DNA of 64,000 nucleotides from Micromonospora musae (GTDB lineage: Bacteria; Actinomycetota; Actinomycetes; Mycobacteriales; Micromonosporaceae). The stretch is from the NCBI RefSeq assembly GCF_003626635.1, contig NZ_RAZT01000010.1, positions 186,001-250,000 on the forward strand, written 5' to 3'. The position numbers and the translations under genes are program-made. Each line of letters opens with the position of its first letter. The stretch's first letter is position 1. The notes under the pieces were generated by a model that worked only from the letters and a program-made list of their open reading frames with translations, ran no database searches and had not been told where the DNA came from. Shown here piece by piece: positions 39,928-49,280 of this stretch.

Positions 39928-40410
39928 TCAACGCCGGTCGGTGTGCTGCTCGACGGCTCGCTGCACGGCCCGGTAGATCTGGCCGAACCGCAGCGCGTCG
40001 GGGGTGCGCACCAGCAGCTCCTCCTGCCCGTGGTGCTGCACCCAGAGCTCGTGGACCTGACTGCCCCGTTCGTACGAGCGGTCCAGCCAGCTCAGCGGAA
40101 CCTCCAGGAACGGGGTCAGCGCGAGCGCGGCGACCACGCAGCCGGCGAGGATGAGCAGGGCCAGCTTCCACTCACCGCGCTCCTGCGCGGACCAGACCAG
40201 CGACACGACGCAGAGCAGCGCCACCAGCGGCGGCAGGGAGAGCAGCAGGACCAGGATGCCCCGCCCGAGCACCCGACCCCGTACGGCGAGCGTCGCCCGG
40301 CCCCGGGCGTGCCAGACGTACGTGACGTCGGCGAGCGCGATGACGCGACCACCCGAGCGGATCGACTCGGAGGTCACCTGCACCGCGCCGTCCCGGTAAT
40401 AGACCGTCAT
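39928..40410 (-). CDS. DUF6232 family membrane protein, copy 1
   Basis: The 160-residue protein has the DUF6232 plan: beta-strand start MTVYYRDGAVQVTSESIR, two adjacent membrane helices (about 48-70 and 78-105) and a C-terminal SYERGSQVHELWVQHHGQEELLVR segment ending in ALRFGQIYRAVQRAVEQ. Function unknown. A second copy lies 393 bases away on the same strand. ATG 40410; a GTG immediately upstream is alternative. Confidence 0.85.
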   Translation of the reverse strand: MTVYYRDGAVQVTSESIRSGGRVIALADVTYVWHARGRATLAVRGRVLGRGILVLLLSLPPLVALLCVVSLVWSAQERGEWKLALLILAGCVVAALALTPFLEVPLSWLDRSYERGSQVHELWVQHHGQEELLVRTPDALRFGQIYRAVQRAVEQHTDRR

Positions 40411-40482
40411 CACTCAGCCTAACCACGCCCCGGCAAGCCGCCGCGTCCCGCCGTCGGGCAGTGTGGGGTGTGGTGTTCGGAC

Positions 40483-40736
40483 GCTTTGGAACTGAGCCGT
40501 TGGCGACATCAGCGCCGAGGGGCGCGGGCCGCCACCGGGACGAATCGCCGCACCTCGCTGGCCGGCGATGTCGTCCCAGTCGGACCGGGGACGGCGACCA
40601 GCCGACCCGCCGGGCCCGCGCTCGGGGCCGACGTTCCGGTGCCGTGCCCGTGTCAGGGTCTCGCGCTTGGAGCGGGGCGGTGCGTGTTGGGCGCGCGGAA
40701 CCGGGGCTGAGTCATTCAGGTCATCAGTTCCAAAGC
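40483..40736. mobile_element. 254-bp element with 13-bp terminal inverted repeats (MITE-like)
   Basis: GCTTTGGAACTGA (40483-40495) and TCAGTTCCAAAGC (40724-40736) are perfect inverted copies. The interval has no convincing gene and lies between two tandem DUF6232 genes. The size and structure match a miniature inverted-repeat element. I see no clear target duplication at the ends, so mobility is not established. Confidence 0.45.
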
Positions 40737-40803
40737 ATTCGAGGTAGAGGTCCATTCCGCCGAGGCCCGCCGGTGCTGCGCCGTCGTTCCGCCTGAGACC
40801 CCA

Positions 40804-41316
40804 CTAGTCTCGCCGTTCGCGGCCGCGCGCCGGGCGGCCGGCGGTCCGGGCGGCTGTCGGGGGCGGCGCCTGTTCGACCGCCCGCTGCACGGCGCGGTAG
40901 ATCTGGCCGAACCGGAGTGCGTCACCGCTGCGCAGCAGCAGGACGTGCCGGCCCTGCCAGCGCACCCAGAGCTCCCGTTGGCGGCTGCCCCGGGCGTAGG
41001 AGCGGTCCAGGAGCTCGAAGAGGAAATCGGCGACCGGCCCGACCGCGAGCCCGATCAGCACCGACGCGCCGACGATCGCGATGGTGACGGTGGGGGAGCG
41101 GTCCAGCCAGATCGCCAGCCCGACCCCGAGGACGGCCGCCACCAGCGGGCCGGCCAGCGCCGCGCCGAGCGCGCCCCGGCCCGCGAGGACCCGCCAGGAG
41201 CGGCTGCCCCGGCGGTGCCAGACCATGCTGATCTCGGCGAGTGGGTAGCTGCGGTCGTCCACCCGGATGACGGTCGAGGTGACCTGCACCGACCTGTCGT
41301 CGTAATAAATCGTCAT
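40804..41316 (-). CDS. DUF6232 family membrane protein, copy 2
   Basis: The 170-residue paralogue of the copy at 39928 shares the start MTIYYDDRSVQVTSTVIR, two membrane helices and the end SYARGSRQRELWVRWQGRHVLLLR with DALRFGQIYRAVQRAVEQ, followed by a basic tail. ATG 41316. The pair is tandem, but an unusual 393-base intergenic element lies between the genes. Function unknown. Confidence 0.85.
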   Translation of the reverse strand: MTIYYDDRSVQVTSTVIRVDDRSYPLAEISMVWHRRGSRSWRVLAGRGALGAALAGPLVAAVLGVGLAIWLDRSPTVTIAIVGASVLIGLAVGPVADFLFELLDRSYARGSRQRELWVRWQGRHVLLLRSGDALRFGQIYRAVQRAVEQAPPPTAARTAGRPARGRERRD

Positions 41317-41415
41317 CGCTGGACTCCCGGCCCCGGGGCTGATACCAGACTACGTTCCTCAACGAGCTTGGCCGTATGGTTGGCACGCGACTTCGACGAG
41401 GAAGTGAGGGGCGGC

Positions 41416-42189
41416 GTGAGCGAGTTCGTGCGGCTGGAGATCAAGGACGGCATCGGCACCATCCGACTGGATCGGCCGCCGATGAACGCACTGAACAAGC
41501 AGGTCCAGGAGGAGCTGCGCGCCGCCGCGACCGAGGCCTCCGCCGATCCCGAGGTCCACGCCGTGATCGTGTACGGCGGGGAGAAGGTCTTCGCCGCCGG
41601 CGCGGACATCAAGGAGATGGCCGACATGTCCTACGTGGACATGGCGGCGCGGGCCGCGGACCTCTCCAGCGCCCTCGGTGTCTTCGCCCGGATCCCCAAG
41701 CCGGTGGTCGCCGCGATCACCGGCTACGCGCTCGGGGGCGGCTGCGAGCTGGCCCTGGCCTGCGACTGGCGGATCGTCGCCGAGGACGCGAAGCTCGGCC
41801 AGCCGGAGATCAAGCTGGGCATCATTCCGGGTGCCGGTGGCACCCAGCGGCTCGCCCGCCTCGTCGGCCCGGCCCGCGCCAAGGACCTCATCATGTCCGG
41901 CCGGATGGTCGACGCCCAGGAGGCGCTGCGGATCGGCCTCGCCGACCGGGTGGTGCCGGCCGCCGAGGTCTACTCGGCCGCCGTCGAGCTGGTCCGCCCG
42001 TACGTCGGCGGTCCGACCCAGGCGCTGCGCGCCGCGAAGCTCGCCGTCGACGCGGGCCTGGACATGGATCTGAACTCCGGTCTGGCCTGGGAGAGTCAGC
42101 TCTTCGCCGCGCTCTTCGCCACCGACGACCGGCGCGAGGGCATGGCGGCCTTCGTCGAGAAGCGCAAGCCGGGCTTCACCGGCCGCTGA
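41416..42189 (+). CDS. Enoyl-CoA hydratase (crotonase family)
   Basis: The 257-residue enzyme hydrates trans-2-enoyl-CoA. Both catalytic Glu are in place: GYALGGGCELALACDW and LGQPEIKLGIIPGAGG. The oxyanion hole is FAAGADIKEM. Chain length of the substrate is unknown. GTG 41416 follows GAGGGGCGGC. It is convergent with the regulator at 42244. Confidence 0.93.
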   Translation: MSEFVRLEIKDGIGTIRLDRPPMNALNKQVQEELRAAATEASADPEVHAVIVYGGEKVFAAGADIKEMADMSYVDMAARAADLSSALGVFARIPKPVVAAITGYALGGGCELALACDWRIVAEDAKLGQPEIKLGIIPGAGGTQRLARLVGPARAKDLIMSGRMVDAQEALRIGLADRVVPAAEVYSAAVELVRPYVGGPTQALRAAKLAVDAGLDMDLNSGLAWESQLFAALFATDDRREGMAAFVEKRKPGFTGR

Positions 42190-42243
42190 CCAGCGCGGTG
42201 GCCGGGCCGGGTCCGGCGAACGGGCCGCGGCTGGTCGTGCCGG

Positions 42244-43257
42244 TCAGACCCAGCCGCGGCGGACGGCCTCCATGCCGGCCTGGAACCGGGTCTCGGCGCC
42301 GACCATCGCCATGATCCGGTGTACGTGCCGGTGCACCGTCCGTACGCTCCAGCCGAGGGTGCGGGCGATCCGCTCGTCGGTGGCGCCGCCGGCCAGCAGG
42401 CCGATCAGCTCCACGTCCCGGTCGGCGAGCTGGTCCGGGTGCCCCTCGTCGGCCAGTTCGACGGCGTCGGGCTGGTCGGCGCTGCCCCGGTTGACCGCGC
42501 GGTTGATGGCGACGGCTCGTTCCCAGAGCGCCTCGAAGAGCTCGCAGACCGCGTCCAGCAGGGACGACGGGTGGATCAGGTACGCGGCGTCGGCCAGCTC
42601 CCCGCCCGTCATCACGGGGATCATCGCGAGGCGGTCGTCGCTCACGATCATCTTCATCGGCACGTTGCTGGCGACCCGGGCGCGTTCGCCGCTCTGGATG
42701 CCGCGCCAGATCTCCGCCATCCGCCCGGGGATCGCCAGCGCCGACCGGTCGTAGATCACCCGGTAGGTGAGCCCCCGGTCGGCGAGCTGATGGGCCTCCT
42801 CGGTGTTGCCGCTCACCGGATTGTCCAGGTACGGCGGGCGGTCCAGCCCGCGGATCTGCACGCGTGCCTCCCGTTGGAGGCGGACGAGGGTGGCGCGCAG
42901 GTTGGCCGCGCCTTCGATCACCTCGACGAGCTCCGCCGGATGGCGGCCGGTGCCGTCGTGTCGTCGTAGCTCCTTGGCCAGTTGGTTCGCGTGGGTACGC
43001 AGCCGGAGCAGGTCACGTTCCCGTTCGGCGATGAGCACCGTGGCCACCTGGTCGGGGGGTGTCGCCGCGTAGCGTGTGGGACGGCCGGAGAGGCGGCTGA
43101 CCAGCCCTCTGTCGACCAGCCGGCCGAGCGTACGGGTCAGCTGCGCCCGGGAGAGCGCGACGTCGCCGAGCAGATCCGTTGCCGTCGCCTGTCGGCGTCG
43201 GGCCAGCGCCTCGTAGACGCGCTCGTCGGGCTCCGCGACGCCCACCACATGCCACAT
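42244..43257 (-). CDS. TrmB/LuxR-type transcriptional regulator
   Basis: The 337-residue protein has a TrmB-like N-terminal winged helix (about 10-75, with ALSRAQLTRTLGRLVDRGLV), a ligand-domain-like middle with a coiled helix, and a C-terminal LuxR HTH (about 275-335; LAGGATDERIARTLGWSVRTVHRHV). In actinomycetes this type is often next to secreted peptidases. It is divergent from the giant protease gene. ATG 43257 follows GGAGGCTTCGG. A TGTCCGG palindrome lies upstream. Confidence 0.88.
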   Translation of the reverse strand: MWHVVGVAEPDERVYEALARRRQATATDLLGDVALSRAQLTRTLGRLVDRGLVSRLSGRPTRYAATPPDQVATVLIAERERDLLRLRTHANQLAKELRRHDGTGRHPAELVEVIEGAANLRATLVRLQREARVQIRGLDRPPYLDNPVSGNTEEAHQLADRGLTYRVIYDRSALAIPGRMAEIWRGIQSGERARVASNVPMKMIVSDDRLAMIPVMTGGELADAAYLIHPSSLLDAVCELFEALWERAVAINRAVNRGSADQPDAVELADEGHPDQLADRDVELIGLLAGGATDERIARTLGWSVRTVHRHVHRIMAMVGAETRFQAGMEAVRRGWV

Positions 43258-43285
43258 CCGAAGCCTCCGTCGGGAACCGGCCAGC

Positions 43286-43312
43286 TGTCCGGAACATGAA
43301 CGTCCCCGGACA
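43286..43312. promoter_or_regulatory. Palindrome upstream of the divergent regulator and protease genes
   Basis: TGTCCGG (43286-43292) and CCGGACA (43306-43312) are inverted repeats with 13 bases between. Further GTGTCC and GTCC copies are scattered to 43400. It lies 29 bases before the regulator start and 143 bases before the protease. It may be an operator for the regulator. Confidence 0.4.
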
Positions 43313-43454
43313 TTGTCCGTGCTCTTCCGCCCGTGCCAAGATCGCCCGTCAACGTGTGTCCCATTCGTGTCCAGGACCGTGTCCGTCCTGGCGGGAGGAT
43401 GCGCGGGCCTCACTGACGAGGCGTGTCCGTGGCATCACCGGTAAGGAGTAATGG

Positions 43455-46400
43455 ATGTCCCTGCCCTTACGGCGGAGACGGGCCCGCAGTGGCCTTCTCG
43501 GCGGGCTGACCGCAGTCCTCACCCTGTCACTGCTCGCCCTGAGCCCGCTGCCCGCCACCCCGGCACAGGCCGCGCCGAAGGCCGACCCGTCGGCCGCGCC
43601 CGCGGACTGGGAGGCCCTGCGCTACAAGCCGGCAGGCTGCAACACCACCACCGCCAAGGAGATCGGCGAGGGCGGACCGTGGGCGCGCTGCTTCGCGGTC
43701 GGGCTCGCCGAGGACGCCCAACGACGGACGACGCTCGCCGGCCCGCCCGCCGACGCCCTCGGGCCCGCGGACATCAAGTCCGCCTACCGGCTTCCCGACG
43801 GCGGCGAGGGCCAGATTGTCGCCATCGTCGGCGCGTTCGGGTACGAGGCCGCCGAGGCCGACCTGGCCGTCTTCCGCACCCACTACGGCCTGCCGCCGTG
43901 CACCACGGCGAACGGCTGTTTCCGCAAGGTCGACCAGCGGGGCGGAACCGACTACCCGATCGAGAGCCCGGACTGGTCGATCGAGGCCGCCCTGGACCTG
44001 GACGCCGTCTCGTCGGCGTGCCCGAAGTGCGACATCCTGCTGGTGCAGGCCGACAACAACTCGATGGGCAGCCTCGGCCACGCCGTCGACACGGCCGCCC
44101 GGCTCGGCGCCGACGCGATCTCCAACTCGTACGGCGTCGCCGGTGAGTCGGACACCCAGTACGCGAGCCACGCCCACTACGACCACCCCGGCATCGTCAT
44201 CACGGTCTCCAGCGGCGACATCGGCAACGTGCAGAGCTACCCGGCGACCCACCCGGACGTGCTGTCGGTCGGCGGCACGCTGCTGACCCGGGACGGGTCG
44301 ACGCCGCGCGGCTGGTCGGAGACCGCCTGGGAGGCGGCGGGCAGCGGCTGCTCGTACTACGAGCTGCGCCCGTCGTACCAGGCCGACATCGACACGCACT
44401 GCGGGGACAAGCGGGCCAACGCCGACATCTCCGCCACGGCCGCCCCGGAGTCCGGGCTGGCCGTCTACAACACCCTCGGTCAGGACGGCTGGGCGCGTTG
44501 GGGCGGCACCTCGCTCTCCGCCCCGCTCGTCGCCGGGATGTACGCCCTCGCCGGCGACGCGGTTCCCGGGACCTACCCGGTGACCTACCCCTACCGCAAG
44601 GGCGCCGACGCCGGGCTCTTCGACATCACCGAGGGCTCGAACGGGTGGTGCGGCGACCTGCTCTGCACCGCCGGACCGGGCTGGGACGGGCCGACCGGAT
44701 TGGGCTCCCCCAACGGTGTCTCGGCGCTGACCCTCGGCCGGACCGGACAGGTCAGCGGGGCGGTCACCAGCGGCAAGAACCCGCACGGCAAGAAGCAGGG
44801 CGTACTCGCCGGGGTGACGGTCACCGCCACGGACACCGCCGGCAACACCTACCACGCGGTGACCGGCGACAAGGGCACCTATCAGTTGGCCGTCCCGGCC
44901 GGCACGTACGGCGTCGTGGCCGCCGAGTTCGGCTACCAGGCGCCACCGCCGGTCCGGGTCGTGGTCGCCGCCGACGCGAAGCTGACCCGTGACATCAGGA
45001 TGACGGCGATCGCGACCCGTACGCTCACCGGCGCCGTCACCGACGGTTCGGGACACGGCTGGCCGGTCTACGCGAAGGTCGCCATCGACGGCTACCCGAC
45101 GGACGCGGTCTACACCGATCCCTACACGGGGCGTTACTCCGTCGAGCTTCCCGTCGGCGCCGACTACACCCTGCGCGTGTCACCGGTCGACCTGCCCGGA
45201 TACGTCACCAGCACCGCCACCGTCACCGTCGCGCCACAGCCGAAGGGCCGGCCGAGCGACGTGCGGCGGGACGTGCAGCTCGCCACCGACACGTCCTGCG
45301 CCACCGCCCCCGGTTACACCTGGCGGTACCAGGGCCTCGGCACCGACTTCACCGGCTGGTCCGACGGGCCGAAGGACGGCTGGCAGGTCACCGACGAGTC
45401 CGGCGCCGGGCAGACCTGGCGCTTCGACGACCCCGGCGCCCAGGGCAACCTGACCGGCGGAGCGGGCGGCTTCGCCGCCGTCAACACCTGGGTCCAGGCC
45501 GGTGACCTCGACACGAACCTGGTCAGCCCGCCGGTCGACCTGACCGGCGTCACCGCCCCGGTGATCGGCTTCGACAGCGACTACCCCACCCCGCTCTTCG
45601 GCAGCCAGGAGGCGTTCATCGACCTCAGCCTGGACAACGGGGCCACCTGGAGCGAGGTCTACCGCCTGCCGAAGGCCGAGGTCCGGGGGCACCAGGAGAT
45701 CCCGATCCCGCAGGCGGCCGGGACGTCCGGCGTGCAGGTCCGCTTCCGCTACCAGGGGCAGTACGCCTACTGGTGGCAGCTCGACAACGTCTTCGTGGGC
45801 AGCCGGACGTGCGCCGTCGTGCCGGGCGGAATCATCGCCGGGCAGATCCGGGACGGCAACACCGGCGGCGCCGTCCTCGGGGCCACCGTCTCCGCCGGCA
45901 CCGACCGGGCGGCCGTGGCCACCAGCCGGGCCACCGCCGACGACGCCGCGCTCGACGACGGCTACTACTGGTTCTTCGCCAAGGGCGACGGCACCGCCGC
46001 GGTGACCGTGAGCGGCCTGCGTTACGCCGACGCCACCGCGAAGGTGCACGTCGCGCGGGACCGGGTCGTCCGGCAGGACTGGAAGCTGGAGTCGGGGCGG
46101 CTGAAGGTCCACCCGGCCGACCTGTCGCTGGGCGTACGACCCGGCCGCACCGCCACCGGTCGGGTCCGGCTCACCAACGACGGTGACCGGCCGCTGCGGG
46201 TCAAGCTGGTCGAGCAGGACCGTGGGTACACCCCGGACCGGATCCGGGTCGCCGCAGACGCCGCCCGCTCGTCGCAGGCGCCGCCGCAGCAGGGCGCGGA
46301 CGGCCGCGCGTGGGTCGACCTGCCCGACCTTCCGCTGCCGCTGGTCGACAACGTGGTCGCCGACAACGACGGCACGGTCTACTCGGTCGGCGGCGACTCC

Positions 46401-47366
46401 TACGGCTACGTCATGAACGAGGGGTACGTCTTCGATCCGCAGGCGCGGGCCTGGGAGCGGATCGCCGATCTGCCCGAGGCGCGAGCCGGCGCGGCGGGTG
46501 GCTTCATCGACGGCAAGCTGTACGTGACCGGTGGTCTCAACGGTTCGGGGATCCCCGCCACGCAGACCTGGGCCTACGACCCGATGACCGACAAGTGGTC
46601 GCGCCGGGCCGACCTGCCGGCCGGGGTGGCGAACGCCGCGGCCACCACCGTCGGCGGCCAGCTCTACGTGGTCGCGGGCTGCCCCGACGGGGCCTGCCCG
46701 GACCCTACGGCGCGGGCGTACCGCTACGACGCCGCCGCGGACCGCTGGACCCGTCTCGCCGACTACCCGCGCACCGTCGCCTACCACGCCTGCGGCGCGG
46801 CCGGTGACGGCGTGGTCTGCACGGGCGGGTACATCCCGCGTCAGTACGACGCCGTGCTGGAGAGCTACCGGTACTTCCCCGAGTCCGACACCTGGGTGCA
46901 GACGACCGGGCTGCCCGTCTCGGCCTACGGCATGGCGTACGCCACGGTCGGCGGCAAGCTGCGGATCATCGGCGGCACCGTCGGCGGTTCGCTCAGCCGG
47001 CAGGTGCTGGAGTACGACTCGGCGACCGCGGTCTGGTCGAAGCTGCCGGACGCGGTGAACGCGCGGCACCGCGGCGGTGCCGCCTGCGGCACGTACCAGG
47101 TCGGTGGCCTCTCGGATGGCAGCACGGAGACCGGTTCGGCGCAGCAGCTGCCGGGCATCGAGTCCTGCGTCCGGGGCAGCGACGTGTCCTGGTTGTCGAC
47201 CGACCGCACCGAGCTGACCATCCCCGCCGGGCGGTCGGTGACGGTGACGGTGACGGTGGCCGCTCCGGTCCACTCGGGACACGGTCAGTACCAGGCGCGG
47301 CTGGCGTTCGAGACGGACAGCCCGTACCGGACCGAGCCGCTCGGCGTGGTGATGAAGCTGCGCTGA
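43455..47366 (+). CDS. Secreted sedolisin-like (S53) protease with kelch repeats
   Basis: The 1303-residue protein has a signal peptide (about 1-40; PATPAQA end) and no pro-kumamolisin domain. Residues 177-181 (EAALD) supply catalytic Glu and Asp, 255 the oxyanion Asp (SSGDIG), and 353 the Ser (GGTSLSAP). A Ca-site TGLGSPNG follows. Next come two carboxypeptidase-regulatory-like domains, a beta-sandwich region resembling MAM/immune-inhibitor domains, and kelch repeats (about 980-1190). An Fn3/cell-wall style C-terminus ends the chain. ATG 43455 has GGAG upstream. It is regulated perhaps by the divergent TrmB/LuxR protein. The missing prodomain is unusual for the family. Confidence 0.88.
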   Translation: MSLPLRRRRARSGLLGGLTAVLTLSLLALSPLPATPAQAAPKADPSAAPADWEALRYKPAGCNTTTAKEIGEGGPWARCFAVGLAEDAQRRTTLAGPPADALGPADIKSAYRLPDGGEGQIVAIVGAFGYEAAEADLAVFRTHYGLPPCTTANGCFRKVDQRGGTDYPIESPDWSIEAALDLDAVSSACPKCDILLVQADNNSMGSLGHAVDTAARLGADAISNSYGVAGESDTQYASHAHYDHPGIVITVSSGDIGNVQSYPATHPDVLSVGGTLLTRDGSTPRGWSETAWEAAGSGCSYYELRPSYQADIDTHCGDKRANADISATAAPESGLAVYNTLGQDGWARWGGTSLSAPLVAGMYALAGDAVPGTYPVTYPYRKGADAGLFDITEGSNGWCGDLLCTAGPGWDGPTGLGSPNGVSALTLGRTGQVSGAVTSGKNPHGKKQGVLAGVTVTATDTAGNTYHAVTGDKGTYQLAVPAGTYGVVAAEFGYQAPPPVRVVVAADAKLTRDIRMTAIATRTLTGAVTDGSGHGWPVYAKVAIDGYPTDAVYTDPYTGRYSVELPVGADYTLRVSPVDLPGYVTSTATVTVAPQPKGRPSDVRRDVQLATDTSCATAPGYTWRYQGLGTDFTGWSDGPKDGWQVTDESGAGQTWRFDDPGAQGNLTGGAGGFAAVNTWVQAGDLDTNLVSPPVDLTGVTAPVIGFDSDYPTPLFGSQEAFIDLSLDNGATWSEVYRLPKAEVRGHQEIPIPQAAGTSGVQVRFRYQGQYAYWWQLDNVFVGSRTCAVVPGGIIAGQIRDGNTGGAVLGATVSAGTDRAAVATSRATADDAALDDGYYWFFAKGDGTAAVTVSGLRYADATAKVHVARDRVVRQDWKLESGRLKVHPADLSLGVRPGRTATGRVRLTNDGDRPLRVKLVEQDRGYTPDRIRVAADAARSSQAPPQQGADGRAWVDLPDLPLPLVDNVVADNDGTVYSVGGDSYGYVMNEGYVFDPQARAWERIADLPEARAGAAGGFIDGKLYVTGGLNGSGIPATQTWAYDPMTDKWSRRADLPAGVANAAATTVGGQLYVVAGCPDGACPDPTARAYRYDAAADRWTRLADYPRTVAYHACGAAGDGVVCTGGYIPRQYDAVLESYRYFPESDTWVQTTGLPVSAYGMAYATVGGKLRIIGGTVGGSLSRQVLEYDSATAVWSKLPDAVNARHRGGAACGTYQVGGLSDGSTETGSAQQLPGIESCVRGSDVSWLSTDRTELTIPAGRSVTVTVTVAAPVHSGHGQYQARLAFETDSPYRTEPLGVVMKLR

Positions 47367-47379
47367 GCCACCCCGCCGA

Positions 47380-47423
47380 CCCGGGCCCGCCCGGTGCAGA
47401 CCCCCGCACCGGGCGGGCCCGGG
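47380..47423 (+). terminator. Terminator of the protease gene
   Basis: An 18-bp perfect stem (47380-47397 with 47406-47423) with an 8-base loop lies 13 bases after the stop codon. Free energy by eye is very high. Confidence 0.85.
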
Positions 47424-47534
47424 CCGGCGACGCCCCGGCCGACGGTGGTGCGAACCGCCGGCCGGGGCGCGCTCGCCCGAGCGGAGTGACCGGTGGGTAA
47501 CCTGTGACCCCGGCCACGGACGAGGGGAGCGACC

Positions 47535-49157
47535 ATGACGGAACGGATCGAAGGTCACGGTGGGGAGCTGGCGCTCGCGGCGCTACGGGCGCACGGCGTG
47601 CGGGAGATGTTCACCCTCTCCGGCGGGCACGTCTTCCCGCTCTACGACGCTGCCCACAAGACCGGTTTCCCGATCTACGACGTCCGGCACGAGCAGTCCG
47701 CGGTCTTCGCGGCCGAGGCGGTGGCGAAGCTCCAGCGCCGTCCCGGCCTGGCCGTCCTCACCGCCGGTCCCGGTGTCACCAACGGCATCTCGGGCCTGAC
47801 CAGCGCCTACTTCAACGCCTCCCCGGTGCTGGTGCTGGGCGGCCGCGCACCGGCCTTCCGCTGGGGTTCGGGCAGCCTGCAGGAGATGGACCACCTGCCG
47901 CTGGTCGCCCCGGTCACCAAGCACGCCGAGACCGTCTTCAGCACCGACGACGTCCCGCGCGCCGTGACCGCCGCGCTGACCACCGCCCTCACCCCGCACC
48001 GGGGGCCGGTCTTCCTCGACTTCCCGCTGGAGACCGTCTTCTCCGTCTCCGACGCGGAGCTGCCCGCGCCGGCCGGGATCGCTCCGGTCGAGCCCGACCC
48101 CGAGGAGGTCGCCCGGGCGGCCGGCCTGATCGCCGCCGCCGAGCGGCCGGTCATCATCGCCGGCTCGGACGTCTACGCCGGCGACGCGACCGCGGCGCTG
48201 CGCGAAGCCGCCGAGGCGTTGCAGGTGCCGGTCTTCACCAACGGCATGGGGCGCGGCTCGCTCCCGCCGGAGCACCCGCTCGCCTTCGCCAAGGCCCGTC
48301 GGGCCGCGCTCTCCGGCGCCGACGTCGTCGTGGTGGTCGGCACCCCACTGGACTTCCGGCTCAACTTCGGCGACTTCGGCGACGCCAAGGTCGTGCACGT
48401 CGTCGACGCGCCGAGCCAGCGCGCCGGGCACGTCCAGCCGGCCGCCGCCCCCGCCGGTGACCTGCGGCTGATCCTCTCGGCGCTGGCCGATCACCCGGGT
48501 GACCGGACGGACCACACCGGGTGGATCGCCGACCTGCGGGCCGCCGAGGACGCCGCGAGCGCCCGCTACGCCGAGGAGATGGCCGCCGAGACCGACCCGA
48601 TCCGCCCGGCCCGGATCTACGGCGAGCTGCGCAGGGTGCTGGCCCGCGACGCCATCACCATCGGCGACGGTGGCGACTTCGTCTCCTACGCCGGGCGCTA
48701 CCTCGAACCGGCGCAGCCCGGCACCTGGCTGGACCCCGGCCCGTACGGCTGCCTCGGCACCGGCCTGGGCTACGCGATGGGCGCCCGGATCAGCCACCCG
48801 GACCGGCAGATCTGCGTGCTGATGGGAGACGGCGCGGCCGGCTTCTCGCTGATGGACGTGGAGTCGCTGGCCCGGCAGAAGCTGCCGGTCGTCATCGTGG
48901 TCGGCAACAACGGCATCTGGGGGTTGGAGAAGCACCCGATGCGCGCCATGTACGGCTACGACGTCGCCGCCGACCTGCAGCCGGAGCTCCGCTACGACCA
49001 GGTGGTGAGCGCGCTCGGCGGGGCGGGCGAGACGGTCGCGAAGGCCACCGACCTCGGGCCGGCCCTGCAGCGGGCCTTCGACGCCGGGGTGCCGTACCTG
49101 GTGAACGTGATCACCGATCCGGGCGACGCGTACCCCCGCTCGTCGAACCTCGCCTGA
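47535..49157 (+). CDS. Thiamine-diphosphate enzyme, acetolactate synthase-like
   Basis: The 540-residue protein has the three-domain ThDP fold: N-terminal Pyr domain with VRHEQSAVFAAEA (conserved catalytic Glu), central domain, and C-terminal PP domain with MGDGAAGFSLMDVESLARQKLPVVIVVGNN (the GDG...NN motif; residues 431-460). Similarity is to acetolactate synthase large subunits, but no small subunit is adjacent and it is not in an ilv cluster, so the reaction could be another 2-oxo acid or oxalyl-CoA decarboxylation. Start ATG 47535 with GAGGGGAGCG. Confidence 0.85.
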   Translation: MTERIEGHGGELALAALRAHGVREMFTLSGGHVFPLYDAAHKTGFPIYDVRHEQSAVFAAEAVAKLQRRPGLAVLTAGPGVTNGISGLTSAYFNASPVLVLGGRAPAFRWGSGSLQEMDHLPLVAPVTKHAETVFSTDDVPRAVTAALTTALTPHRGPVFLDFPLETVFSVSDAELPAPAGIAPVEPDPEEVARAAGLIAAAERPVIIAGSDVYAGDATAALREAAEALQVPVFTNGMGRGSLPPEHPLAFAKARRAALSGADVVVVVGTPLDFRLNFGDFGDAKVVHVVDAPSQRAGHVQPAAAPAGDLRLILSALADHPGDRTDHTGWIADLRAAEDAASARYAEEMAAETDPIRPARIYGELRRVLARDAITIGDGGDFVSYAGRYLEPAQPGTWLDPGPYGCLGTGLGYAMGARISHPDRQICVLMGDGAAGFSLMDVESLARQKLPVVIVVGNNGIWGLEKHPMRAMYGYDVAADLQPELRYDQVVSALGGAGETVAKATDLGPALQRAFDAGVPYLVNVITDPGDAYPRSSNLA

Positions 49158-49166
49158 GCCGACACC

Positions 49167-49201
49167 CGCCGCCGTCGCCGCACTCCGGCGACGGCGGCGG
49201 G
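49167..49201 (+). terminator. Terminator of the ThDP-enzyme gene
   Basis: A 15-bp stem CCGCCGCCGTCGCCG / CGGCGACGGCGGCGG with loop CACTC lies 9 bases after the stop codon. Confidence 0.8.
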
Positions 49202-49228
49202 TTCCGCCACCAGCTAAATCAGCGGAAT

Positions 49229-49280
49229 GTCAGCGCCTGTCGTCGTAACGTCAGCGCCGGATCGACGGAGTGTCAGCGCC
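49229..49280 (+). repeat. Three phased GTCAGCGCC direct repeats before the DrrAB-like operon
   Basis: GTCAGCGCC occurs at 49229-49237, 49250-49258 and 49272-49280, spaced 21 and 22 bases, two helical turns. The intervening positions carry weaker GTCG-like copies near 11-base spacing. Such heptamer-type direct repeats are how SARP/BTAD regulators bind DNA. The array ends 44 bases before the ATPase start. A BTAD-type regulator is encoded convergent to this operon, so it is the obvious candidate; this is inference. Confidence 0.6.

Noticed and set aside
40414..40755. 113-codon minus ORF inside the 254-bp element
   Set aside because: No ribosome-binding site or domain pattern, and composition is low complexity. 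The terminal repeats explain the stretch better.
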